Positions 44,642-52,715 of a stretch of DNA of 56,370 bases are shown here, piece after piece; position 1 is the stretch's first letter, and every line of letters begins with the position of its first letter. The DNA is from Oscillospiraceae bacterium (GTDB lineage: Bacteria; Bacillota; Clostridia; Oscillospirales; UBA929): the NCBI GenBank assembly GCA_009782215.1, contig WRKO01000016.1, positions 1 through 56,370 on the forward strand. Direction: 5' to 3'. The notes below the pieces were generated by a model. The model ran no database searches, was not told where the DNA came from, and saw only the letters and a program-made list of their open reading frames with translations. The position numbers and the translations under genes were made by a program.

Positions 44642-47602
44642 TTATATGACCGCATCATTCTCCAATGGCTTACCTTCAACATTATACGTTGTGCTGAACA
44701 CCATATCGGCAAGCTCTTTGCGAAACTCCGGGTTATCATTAAACAGCTTAAAAAGCTCCATATTGTCAGAGAGCATATTGAACATTATGGCCTGCAATGC
44801 ACGGTCGCTTTCGGTGCGGGCTTCCTGTTTGTCAGAGTTGCGCATGGCGTTTTGATATTTCTCATCCTGTGATGTCTTTTTAGCGGCATATCGAATGTCT
44901 TGCTGCGTTTTCTCCGGGTCGGTGAAAAATTTGGCATATTTTTCATTGAACACGTTAAGTATGCTCGAAAGCAAATCAAGCTCGGCTTCACTCTTGCCGC
45001 CGATTCCTCCCGTGGGTACGGGGTCAACCTCCGCGTCCGCATCTTCAAGTATAATAGACATTTGAACTTTCGCTTCGGTTCTGTAACTATCGAGGTCGAT
45101 GGCTTCCAAAATACCCGCCGACAAGTCTTCTTCTATCGGCGACGGCAGTTTAGGCAGGAGTAAGCGTAAGAAAATATACAGCTTCTCCCACTCCGGGTTA
45201 CCATAGGGCAAAATAGCGCCCAAGAAGGCGTAGGTACGCGCAAAACCCTTGGCTGATGCTTTAAATATTATCTGTGCGTCTTCTTCAAGGGCTTTATACA
45301 GGTTGGCGCAGACATCAAGGAGCGGGTCGAGCTTATCACGCCCGGCGTCGCCGAGGTAGAGTTCCACCAAGCTGTCAACATGGTGCTGCGTGTAGACCTC
45401 GTGCTTCTCCATGTCCGCTATAAGGTCATATAATTTATTCGGATCGGTTTCGCCCGACAAAATGGTGGTGCGGTAGTAAGTCGAAAACGCTTCCTGTATA
45501 TCTTCAGGGTCATTGGCGAAGTCAAGCACGAATGTTTCATCCTTCTGCGGGTGCGCCCGATTGAGGCGCGAGAGTGTCTGCACGGCTTTTATGTCGGATA
45601 AGATTTTATCAACATACATCGTGTGCAGCAGCGGTTCGTCATACCCTGTTTGGAACTTGTCGGCAACAACTAAGAACCGATACGGCTCTTTTTTGAACGT
45701 CTTTTCGATAAGGTTGCTGGGGAATCCATTTATGGACGTTTCGGTTACGTTTTCCCCGTTGTACTCTTTCTCGCCGCTAAACGCTATGATAGCTTTATAC
45801 GGACTTTTGCGTTCTTCAAGGCATCGGCTTATAGCATAGTAATATTCTATGGCGCGGTCGATGCCCCCTGTGACAACCATAGCTCTGGCTTTACCGCCGA
45901 TTTTGCCACGGGCTATGACCTGCTCGTGGAAGTGTGTTACCATGATGTCCGCTTTGACGCTTATCGGGAAAGCGTCACTCTCGACGAATTTGCGGAGCTT
46001 CTTCTGTGCTTTCTTTTTGTCGAACTTCGGGTCGTCCGCAAGGGTTTTGATTAGCTTGTAGTAACTTTTTATCGGCGTGTAGTATTGCAAAACGTCCCTG
46101 ATAAAGCCCTCTTGTATCGCCTGCTTCATGGAATAATTGTGGAACGGGTAAAACTTCCCCTCATCCTCGCCGTTTGCAGCAACGCCTCGCCGCCCAAACA
46201 TCTCCAGCGTTTTGTTCTTCGGTGTTGCAGTAAACGCAAAATAACTGGCGTTGGTGAGCATTTTACGCCCCTCGACCAAAGCGTTAATTTTGTCCTCAAT
46301 GTCCGCGTCGGGGTCATAATCGCCGCCGAGCGCGAGGTTCATCTGAGCCGACATACTGCCGCTTTGGGAACTGTGGGCTTCGTCTATGATAATGGCGAAT
46401 CTGCTGTTTTTATGAGCGGTACCGATGTCATCAAGGATAAACGGAAACTTATGCACCGTTGTTATAATAATTTTCTTGCCGTTTGCAATCGCGCTGCGGA
46501 GGTCGCCTGACGCTTGCGCCCACGCAACGATGTTGCCCACCTGCGCGAACTGTTTGATGGTGTTCTTGATTTGCTTGTCAAGGTTCACTCTATCGGTGAC
46601 GACGATAACGGAGTCTATGATGGTTGCGCCGTCCACTTCAAGCCCGACGAGCTGATGGGCGAGCCACGCGATGCTGTTCGACTTGCCGCTGCCCGCGCTG
46701 TGCTGTATCAGGTACTTCTGCCCGACGCCGTTCTCCCGCACATGAGTGAGCAAGGACTTCACCGCCGTCAACTGGTGGTAACGCGGGAATATCTGCTTGT
46801 AGCTGACCTTGCCCGTGTCTTCGTCTTTTTCCTCGACGGCTTGCGCGTAGTTTTCAATGATGCCCGCAAGCTCGGTCTTGGTCAGGATTTCCTTCCAAAG
46901 ATAGTCTGCCATAATACCGTCCGGGTTCGGCGGGTTGCCTGCGCCGTCGTTGTAGCCCTTATCAAATGGCAAAAACCATGACTTCTTCCCGTCCAGCTTG
47001 GTGCAGAACTTGACACGCGCATCGTCCACGGCGAAGTGCACCATGCACCGCTTGAACTGAAACAACAGCTCCTTCGGGTCGCGGTTGGTTTGGTATTGGT
47101 ACACCGCATCGTCCACGCATTGTTTGGTGAGCTGGTTCTTCAACTCGCAGGTAATGACGGGCAAGCCGTTGATGAATATTGCGAAGTCCAACGCCAGCCT
47201 AGTGTTGTCTGTGGAATACGCAAGCTGCCGTGTGACGCTGAATATGTTTTGCGCGAACTGCTTTTGCGCCGTTGGGTTCTTCTCCGAGGGCGTCACATAA
47301 AACATCACAAGGTCGGCGGGGTATACCTTAAAACCTCTCCGCAGCACGTCAATCACACCGCGCTTGGCGATTTCACCGCGCAGCCGGTCAAGGAATTGCA
47401 ACCGCTTTAAGTCACTGCCCGCAATACCGAGCCTCGCCATCTGCTCCGGCTGCGTGTTTTCGAGAAACCGAAACAGACGCGGCTCGTCCACGGCGTACTC
47501 GCGGTTGTAGTCCGCGCTTGCGCCTTGCTCGAAGCCGTTTTGGGTGGTGAGGTGGTTGACGATTAGGGCTTCGAGGGTGGCTTCGGTTGTGTTGGTGGGC
47601 AT
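44642..47602 (-). CDS. hsdR: type I restriction endonuclease subunit R
   Basis: A 986-residue motor/nuclease. The nuclease site is D139-F ... E153-L-K155, Walker A H-S-A-G-S-G-K-S near 301-308, and the DEAH box I-I-I-D-E-A-H near 404-410. It translocates DNA and cuts with HsdM-HsdS. The start at 47602 follows AAGGAGCG and matches the start of the two R-head linkers. It overlaps the Cap15-like gene by 40 bases. In this operon hsdR is last, after the inserted defence genes. Confidence 0.95.
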   Translation of the reverse strand: MPTNTTEATLEALIVNHLTTQNGFEQGASADYNREYAVDEPRLFRFLENTQPEQMARLGIAGSDLKRLQFLDRLRGEIAKRGVIDVLRRGFKVYPADLVMFYVTPSEKNPTAQKQFAQNIFSVTRQLAYSTDNTRLALDFAIFINGLPVITCELKNQLTKQCVDDAVYQYQTNRDPKELLFQFKRCMVHFAVDDARVKFCTKLDGKKSWFLPFDKGYNDGAGNPPNPDGIMADYLWKEILTKTELAGIIENYAQAVEEKDEDTGKVSYKQIFPRYHQLTAVKSLLTHVRENGVGQKYLIQHSAGSGKSNSIAWLAHQLVGLEVDGATIIDSVIVVTDRVNLDKQIKNTIKQFAQVGNIVAWAQASGDLRSAIANGKKIIITTVHKFPFILDDIGTAHKNSRFAIIIDEAHSSQSGSMSAQMNLALGGDYDPDADIEDKINALVEGRKMLTNASYFAFTATPKNKTLEMFGRRGVAANGEDEGKFYPFHNYSMKQAIQEGFIRDVLQYYTPIKSYYKLIKTLADDPKFDKKKAQKKLRKFVESDAFPISVKADIMVTHFHEQVIARGKIGGKARAMVVTGGIDRAIEYYYAISRCLEERKSPYKAIIAFSGEKEYNGENVTETSINGFPSNLIEKTFKKEPYRFLVVADKFQTGYDEPLLHTMYVDKILSDIKAVQTLSRLNRAHPQKDETFVLDFANDPEDIQEAFSTYYRTTILSGETDPNKLYDLIADMEKHEVYTQHHVDSLVELYLGDAGRDKLDPLLDVCANLYKALEEDAQIIFKASAKGFARTYAFLGAILPYGNPEWEKLYIFLRLLLPKLPSPIEEDLSAGILEAIDLDSYRTEAKVQMSIILEDADAEVDPVPTGGIGGKSEAELDLLSSILNVFNEKYAKFFTDPEKTQQDIRYAAKKTSQDEKYQNAMRNSDKQEARTESDRALQAIMFNMLSDNMELFKLFNDNPEFRKELADMVFSTTYNVEGKPLENDAVI

Positions 47603-48156
47603 GGTTTCACGCTCCTTTTCAATGATATATCGCCTTTGTTTGACTGTGAATTCCAATATATCCCATGCAAGTCAGTGGTGTTTGACAAATCGAGCCGACA
47701 CGTTCCGAAGTGCATCGGGTTCTCATCGCTAAACTTGCTTTTGGGATTAGTTATGTATGTATAATACAGTACATACTCGCCATTTTCTTCGATTAAGTTG
47801 CTCGTGATGGTGTAGCTTATGGTTTCGTTGGTAGTGATTTTAACACTTACAGATAATAGAGACTGCTTTATAACGATGTTTGTGTTCTTCTTGCCTCGCT
47901 TACCTTTATGCTCGTATTCGATAGTCCCTGAATATGCACCGTATATTAGAGGAGTTTTATCAAATGGGTTATATCGCCAAAAAATACGCTCGTATAGACC
48001 CATAAACACAAGCGTTATGCTTACCACTTGTCCCATGTGACCGAAAGCGTCGTATAATCCTGTTGGCTTTGTAATTAGACAACGTATAATAAACAACCCA
48101 ATCGCTAAAAATAGACCGATTACAAGAAACTTCTTCACAGCCCCCTTCATACCCAT
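47563..48156 (-). CDS. Cap15-like CBASS membrane effector (2TM plus beta-barrel)
   Basis: A 197-residue protein with two membrane helices (about 9-27 and 41-60) and a beta-barrel-like domain from about 68: L-I-Y-G-A-Y-S-G-T-I, repeated beta strands, H-F-G-T-C-R-L-D-L and L-H-G-I-Y-W-N-S. This is the architecture of Cap15 (S-2TM-beta), which senses a cyclic nucleotide and disrupts the inner membrane. It lies 6 bases after the CD-NTase. The last 13 residues (C-P-P-T-Q-P-K-P-P-S-K-P) are the HsdR head read in another frame, so the native C-terminus was replaced. Confidence 0.75.
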   Translation of the reverse strand: MGMKGAVKKFLVIGLFLAIGLFIIRCLITKPTGLYDAFGHMGQVVSITLVFMGLYERIFWRYNPFDKTPLIYGAYSGTIEYEHKGKRGKKNTNIVIKQSLLSVSVKITTNETISYTITSNLIEENGEYVLYYTYITNPKSKFSDENPMHFGTCRLDLSNTTDLHGIYWNSQSNKGDISLKRSVKPCPPTQPKPPSKP

Positions 48157-48162
48157 ATCTCG

Positions 48163-49125
48163 TTACACCTCATACTCGTAAAAGGAATACAAGTCAGAAA
48201 CAAACTGCTTGTGTACGGCCTTGTCGGATTCGTTGGTAAATAAAGGCTTTATTCCGTTTGCCTCTAAATAACTTCCGTAGTTATCTAAATCATAATACAG
48301 ATAATTCACGACTTTATTGAATGTGTACCATAGAACGGTAGAATGCTCTGTGTACACGGTGTCGGTTACATTCCAAAGTAAAGACTCCAGCGTAAAAGAT
48401 GTCGCTTTCTTGGCTGAGTTGAAGCCAGTACCTTCCATAATGTGACGCATTTTTTTAATGATACGCACCATGCGTTTATAGGCGCAACTTGTGCTGTTGT
48501 CTTTTCTCACTCCGTTTTCAATATGTTGCTCAGGGTAATTTATTATCCTTTCGTTGTCATCGGTTCTGATGACTATTCCTTCGATGCGGTTAGTTTCATT
48601 TGTCGCGTAGTCATTGAGGTAATTTCGTAAACGAATACATGGAACTGTATCTGCATCTTTTCGGTAAGCATTACCGTGAACCTTTATTGATTTGTTCTTT
48701 CGCTCCACATCATTTCTGAACGTATATAATAAGCACTCTTGGATTTCATCTTTGAATGACTTTTGAGGCGATGGAACGACGGTAAACCTATAATGCTCGT
48801 CTGTTATTCCAGGGCGGTACTCGGTTTGGAAGACATCCTCTTGAATGATGGCAATATCTACATCGCTTTCCATACGGACACAGGTGTTATTAGCATATGA
48901 GCCTTGAACAAACATTTTAATCCGACGCCCTGTTGCAGGGTTTCTCATTTCGAGTAAATATGCAGAGGTTCCGTTAAACATTCGCGTAATTGGCTTATAA
49001 TCATCTGTGTAGCCAAAAATCTTTAAGGCATCACGAACCATAACAATAGCATTTTGACATTTTTGGTCTTCTGTGACACTCATCGGAGCTGCATATGCCT
49101 GCAACTGTGTTTCAGTAAATTTCAT
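48163..49125 (-). CDS. CD-NTase (cGAS/DncV-like nucleotidyltransferase)
   Basis: A 320-residue CBASS signal synthase. The catalytic motif is Q-G75-S76-Y-A-N-N-T ... E-S-D88-V-D90-I-A-I, and the third acid lies in D-A-D-T-V-P-C near 157-163. It would make a cyclic oligonucleotide when phage infection is sensed. The start at 49125 follows AAGGAGG, and that ribosome binding site lies inside the S-tail of linker 49122-49286. It is paired with the Cap15-like effector, giving a minimal two-gene CBASS; no Cap2/Cap3 genes are present. Confidence 0.88.
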   Translation of the reverse strand: MKFTETQLQAYAAPMSVTEDQKCQNAIVMVRDALKIFGYTDDYKPITRMFNGTSAYLLEMRNPATGRRIKMFVQGSYANNTCVRMESDVDIAIIQEDVFQTEYRPGITDEHYRFTVVPSPQKSFKDEIQECLLYTFRNDVERKNKSIKVHGNAYRKDADTVPCIRLRNYLNDYATNETNRIEGIVIRTDDNERIINYPEQHIENGVRKDNSTSCAYKRMVRIIKKMRHIMEGTGFNSAKKATSFTLESLLWNVTDTVYTEHSTVLWYTFNKVVNYLYYDLDNYGSYLEANGIKPLFTNESDKAVHKQFVSDLYSFYEYEV

Positions 49126-49286
49126 TCCATATCCTCCTTGTCTTCGACATCGAAGATAAGGAGCGGCTCGTCCACGGCACACTCGCGGTTATAGTCGGAG
49201 CTTGTACCTTGCTCGAAGCCGTTAATATCTATGAGATGGTTAATTATTAAGGCTTCAAGGCCCGATTCGTGTGTGTTGGTTGGCAT
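49122..49286 (-). pseudogene. linker ORF: HsdR head fused to HsdS tail (copy 2)
   Basis: An intact 54-codon frame. Residues 1-41 match the start of HsdR (M-P-T-N-T ... F-E-Q-G ... D-Y-N-R-E-C-A-V-D-E-P), and residues 42-54 are a shortened HsdS C-terminus (L-L-I-F-D-V-E-D-K-E-D-M-E). GGAGG in the end of the CHAT gene precedes its ATG. Its own tail carries the ribosome binding site of the CD-NTase, whose ATG overlaps its TGA. It could be translated as a coupling peptide, or be a scar. Confidence 0.8.
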
Positions 49287-50349
49287 ACACAGCGTCCTCC
49301 TTAGGTTTTACGATGTATATATCATCAGCCTCAAAGCCTTCTTTAATATAAAGCTTCGGTGTGTTTTGTTCTGCAGGACTTTCAAGCATTAAGGTTCCCT
49401 TAGCCTGTTCAAACGCTCTCTTGAGTGACAATCCAAAGCCAAGGGAGGAATAAAATTGAGCGGCAAAGGTACACGCACCAGTATCGCTTACAGAATTGGT
49501 CATACCGATAGCAGCATCAACGTGTTCTACTACAGCCTGTGCTTGCTCACAAGAAAAGCAAGCGTTGAAGAACATCAAGTGTATTTTATCCGAAGCCGAA
49601 GTTATTGTTTGAGTTATGGCTTCTTTCGTTATGAACTTCGAGCTTCCATCGGTGTTTTCAAGCACCAGTTCGCCGGTGTCTGCGCCATGACCACTAAAAT
49701 GAATGACATCGGGATTGAGTTCATTTATTGCTTGTAATATATCTAATGGGCGAACAGCCCAACGGCTCTCAAACAAAATAGAATCACGATGTTCTGATTT
49801 CCTAATCATTTCCTGAATTGACCGTACTTCCTGATCCAATCGTAACTTGTCTGTATCAAGAGGGTTTGTGGCAAAAAACAAAACAGTTATCTTCTCAGGC
49901 ACATATTTAAGCCTGTCAACCTCGGCAGACAGTTGTCGCTGAACGGCACTCTGCTGTTGAAGTGACTGGTTAATACTTCTTAACTGATGCTCGTTTTCCT
50001 GTAAGCGTTTCTTTTCGTCCTGCTCATGCTTCTTGTTTAGTCGGTCTTCTTCCTGACGATACTTCTTTTCTTCTGCGGCGTATGCCTTTTCTTTTGCCGC
50101 AATTTTTTTGTCGATGCCAGCAACTTTCTTATCAATGTCGGCCAGAGCCTTGATTGCACGGTCTATTTCATTCATCTTTGACTTGGCAGTCGATGTTGAT
50201 TTTGTTTGCGATATGGCTCTTTTGGCAGAAGCAATTTTGTTGTTCAATGCAGGGACTTTGTGCGTTTCCCTTGCTTTATCGGCAGACAATTTGGCTAATT
50301 CATCCCGTTTTCGCGCCATATTACTCCTGTATGTATCAATTAACGCCAT
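49255..50349 (-). CDS. CHAT-domain caspase-like protease with coiled-coil N-terminus
   Basis: A 364-residue protein. Residues 1-150 form a long charged coiled coil (Lys/Glu/Ala-rich). Residues about 153-350 form a CHAT protease: V-L-F-F-A-T-N-P near 156-163, catalytic His in H-F-S-G-H221-G, catalytic Cys in F-F-N-A-C264-F-S. The C-terminus (Q-H-T-R-I-G-P) is read from the R-head linker. It starts 2 bases after the 157-residue gene, so the two form a unit. It is probably a defence protease activated through the coiled coil; the target is unknown. Confidence 0.82.
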   Translation of the reverse strand: MALIDTYRSNMARKRDELAKLSADKARETHKVPALNNKIASAKRAISQTKSTSTAKSKMNEIDRAIKALADIDKKVAGIDKKIAAKEKAYAAEEKKYRQEEDRLNKKHEQDEKKRLQENEHQLRSINQSLQQQSAVQRQLSAEVDRLKYVPEKITVLFFATNPLDTDKLRLDQEVRSIQEMIRKSEHRDSILFESRWAVRPLDILQAINELNPDVIHFSGHGADTGELVLENTDGSSKFITKEAITQTITSASDKIHLMFFNACFSCEQAQAVVEHVDAAIGMTNSVSDTGACTFAAQFYSSLGFGLSLKRAFEQAKGTLMLESPAEQNTPKLYIKEGFEADDIYIVKPKEDAVYANQHTRIGP

Positions 50350-50351
50350 GT

Positions 50352-50825
50352 TTACTTACCCTCCCTGTTATCGGTATTCTTTAAAATCCCAAAAATCCCT
50401 TTCAACGCCTTAGTTATGACCATCTTCACGCTTTCTTCGGTAATCGCCGCAAAGTAGATGATAAGAATTGTGAACTTAATATCGGTCTTTATATGCTCAT
50501 CGGACTTGTCAGCATATGGGTTCTCGGCGTAAATTGCCCGGCGACCTGTAATTGGAGTAGTTGCGTTGATAAATTTCTCATACTTTTTAACTTTTTTGTC
50601 TATGAGCGATATGGCATCTTCACGACAATAGCTAGACAAGATATTGTGGAGAGGCTTTGCTTCCATAATTGCTAACGTCCCCGTATGTGCTTTATCCAAA
50701 GTTCCCTTGACTGCCTTTATTGCCTTATCAACTTTCTCGGACTCGGATAACTTGACTTCATCAAATACCGCATCAACAGCGGCTTCTGTAAAAATGCCGA
50801 TGAGTTTGTTGGCTGTTTCTCCCAT
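50352..50825 (-). CDS. small protein of unknown function paired with CHAT protease
   Basis: A 157-residue protein I do not recognise. It is largely helical, with a Lys/Asp/Glu-rich first half, an internal Y-C-R-E-D segment near 66-70, a polar T-P-I-T-G-R-R-A-I-Y-A-E-N-P-Y stretch near 90-104, and a hydrophobic segment I-K-F-T-I-L-I-I-Y-F-A near 116-126. Its ATG directly abuts the S-tail stop (TAAATG) and uses the GGAGG inside that tail. The tight pairing suggests it is a sensor, inhibitor or substrate of the CHAT protease. Confidence 0.6.
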   Translation of the reverse strand: MGETANKLIGIFTEAAVDAVFDEVKLSESEKVDKAIKAVKGTLDKAHTGTLAIMEAKPLHNILSSYCREDAISLIDKKVKKYEKFINATTPITGRRAIYAENPYADKSDEHIKTDIKFTILIIYFAAITEESVKMVITKALKGIFGILKNTDNREGK

Positions 50826-51070
50826 TTATTCATCCTCCATGTCTTCTGTATTTTTCCCATTCTCCGCAACATCCCCCACCGTTTCCCCCTCCGCTACCAT
50901 TATATCACGCACGTCAACCCTGCCCGTGACGACATCGAAGATAAGGCGTGGCTCGTCCACGGCGTATCGCGGGTGTAGTCTGCGCTTGCGCCTTGCTCGA
51001 AGCTGTTTTGGGTGGTGAGCCAGTTTATTATGAGGGTTTCGAGACTGGATTCTCTTGTGATAGTAGGCAT
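50826..51070 (-). pseudogene. linker: HsdR head fused to HsdS tail (copy 1, one-base frameshift)
   Basis: From ATG at 51070 it reads as an HsdR start (M-P-T-I-T-R-E-S-S-L-E-T-L-I-I ... F-E-Q-G-A-S-A-D-Y). After a single missing base (CGCGATACG for CGCGAGTACG) it continues as V-D-E-P then [18 protein letters not shown] and ends E-D-M-E-D-E-stop, the HsdS C-terminus. The next gene's ATG follows the stop at once. GAGGTAAACCC precedes the start. Confidence 0.85.
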
Positions 51071-51083
51071 AGGGTTTACCTCA

Positions 51084-52715
51084 CTAATTGAAATAATTTA
51101 TCATAATTACAGGATTATAGCCGAGAAGCCGCACTTCCTTCTTCCATGCATCAATTCTGTTTTTAAGCATGAGCATTCCAAGCTGGTTAATAATGGGTTT
51201 TTCATCTGCAATGTCCAAATGAGTTCGCCTATCGAGTACAAACCAAACCCCAATGTTCCTTGCTGCAGGAAGGTTTGGTAAAGCGTTGTGCTTATATAAT
51301 TTTAGTGTGCTTGTTGATTGGTCAAGTGCATAACACAATACAGAAGATGCGTTACCAATTTTAACCGCATATAAAGCCCCTTCTTTTGATAAATCCATCA
51401 ATTCGACCTTTGAACCTCCAATTCGGTTTTCTTCGCGGTCGTGGCAATTAAATCCATATTTTTCGCTTAAATAGAGATTATACGCACGCTCTCTATAATA
51501 TTTCTTTTTGAACTTTGCTTTGATTTCATCTTGTCCAAGTCCTTGATAAATTGGTTCATCCTTTTCGACATCGTATCTGCTAGCAATAAATTGCTCATGT
51601 AACGCTGTCGTAAAGTCATATTGCGGATTATAATAAGCCTCTATTTCGTTGAGCGAATCGGCCAAATAACCTAAATAATCATCATTGAAATAATACCATT
51701 TTCCCTTTGATAAGACACAGCGTAGTTCTTCATCAGTATAGTCAATCAAATTATACAACTTGTCAGTACGGACGGATACGCCGTTATATAAACTAATTAC
51801 TGAAATCTTGTCCAGTCCCGCATATAAGGTCAGGTCATTCTGGAGTATAAATTCCGTTATTACTTCTGAGGTAAGCTGACTAACTGAAACTTCACGTCGC
51901 CCATATTTAATTGTAAAGGTGGCATCATTTCGATTAAATATTTCGGTTACGCCAATAATATCTAATTCGGATAAGTTTATGGCGAGTGGGTTTTGTTCGA
52001 GGTCTTCCGCTAATTTTCGATTAAGATTGGCTATAATATCTTTATTAGAGACTTTATTAAACGCAGGAATTTTATTAATTACTTGCTCATTAACCAGCGT
52101 TTGTCGCACATATATGAGAACGTCAAGGATAGCATCAACGGAGTCAGGGGGAATTTCAAATTTTATGGAATGTCCAGTTTCAACACCAGACGCGAATATT
52201 TCAAAATCTTCCGGCAGGTCTACTTTTACTTTAAGTTTTGCAAATGACTCGCCACTATCGAACTCAAAACTATTATAGTTAATATATGTATTAACGACTT
52301 TATTCTTTTTCAAATTTGGGGATAACAATGTGGTCGTTTTTACTTCTTTGTATTTAATCCTTTTTGCAAATTCAAAGGCAAAATCGGTGTCACAATACTT
52401 ATCTACAGTAAAAAACGAAAAGCCGTATGTACATGCGAACACATCGTCATTTTCTTTGATAATCAATATGCCTCTCGGGTTAGGACAAGAGATTAAGCCA
52501 TTTTCACCAAAATGATTAAGTAGCCAATTCCAATCAATTTGATTTTTATTGTCGGGAACATCTTTATATAATGCCAGTTCAAACTGACATGGTTGGGTGT
52601 CAACAACTTTTTCTATTATTTGCAAAGCTCCCACCGGAGAATAATTCTCCTTAATCACCGCATTAAACTCATCGTGTTTTTGTGCATCAATTTTATACAG
52701 GTTAAGCCGTCCCAT
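51084..52715 (-). CDS. DUF6119 / TIGR04141-like sporadically distributed protein
   Basis: A 543-residue soluble protein beginning L-N-L-Y-K-I-D-A. Length, the patchy hydrophobic pattern, the F-A-C-T-Y-G-F-S-F region near 94-102 and the C-terminal L-M-L-K-N-R-I-D-A-W-K-K-E resemble TIGR04141/DUF6119 proteins, found sporadically in bacterial defence islands with unknown activity. I see no classical enzyme motif. Its ATG directly abuts the hsdS stop (TAAATG), so its ribosome binding site (GGAGG) lies within the hsdS 3' end. AT-rich. Confidence 0.6.
   Translation of the reverse strand: MGRLNLYKIDAQKHDEFNAVIKENYSPVGALQIIEKVVDTQPCQFELALYKDVPDNKNQIDWNWLLNHFGENGLISCPNPRGILIIKENDDVFACTYGFSFFTVDKYCDTDFAFEFAKRIKYKEVKTTTLLSPNLKKNKVVNTYINYNSFEFDSGESFAKLKVKVDLPEDFEIFASGVETGHSIKFEIPPDSVDAILDVLIYVRQTLVNEQVINKIPAFNKVSNKDIIANLNRKLAEDLEQNPLAINLSELDIIGVTEIFNRNDATFTIKYGRREVSVSQLTSEVITEFILQNDLTLYAGLDKISVISLYNGVSVRTDKLYNLIDYTDEELRCVLSKGKWYYFNDDYLGYLADSLNEIEAYYNPQYDFTTALHEQFIASRYDVEKDEPIYQGLGQDEIKAKFKKKYYRERAYNLYLSEKYGFNCHDREENRIGGSKVELMDLSKEGALYAVKIGNASSVLCYALDQSTSTLKLYKHNALPNLPAARNIGVWFVLDRRTHLDIADEKPIINQLGMLMLKNRIDAWKKEVRLLGYNPVIMINYFN

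Noticed and set aside
47563..51070. Linkers as the ends of degraded full-length second hsdR or hsdS genes
   Set aside because: Both linkers join at the same residue with no intervening sequence and start and end exactly at cargo borders, which random decay of complete genes would not produce twice. Misassembly cannot be excluded by reading alone.
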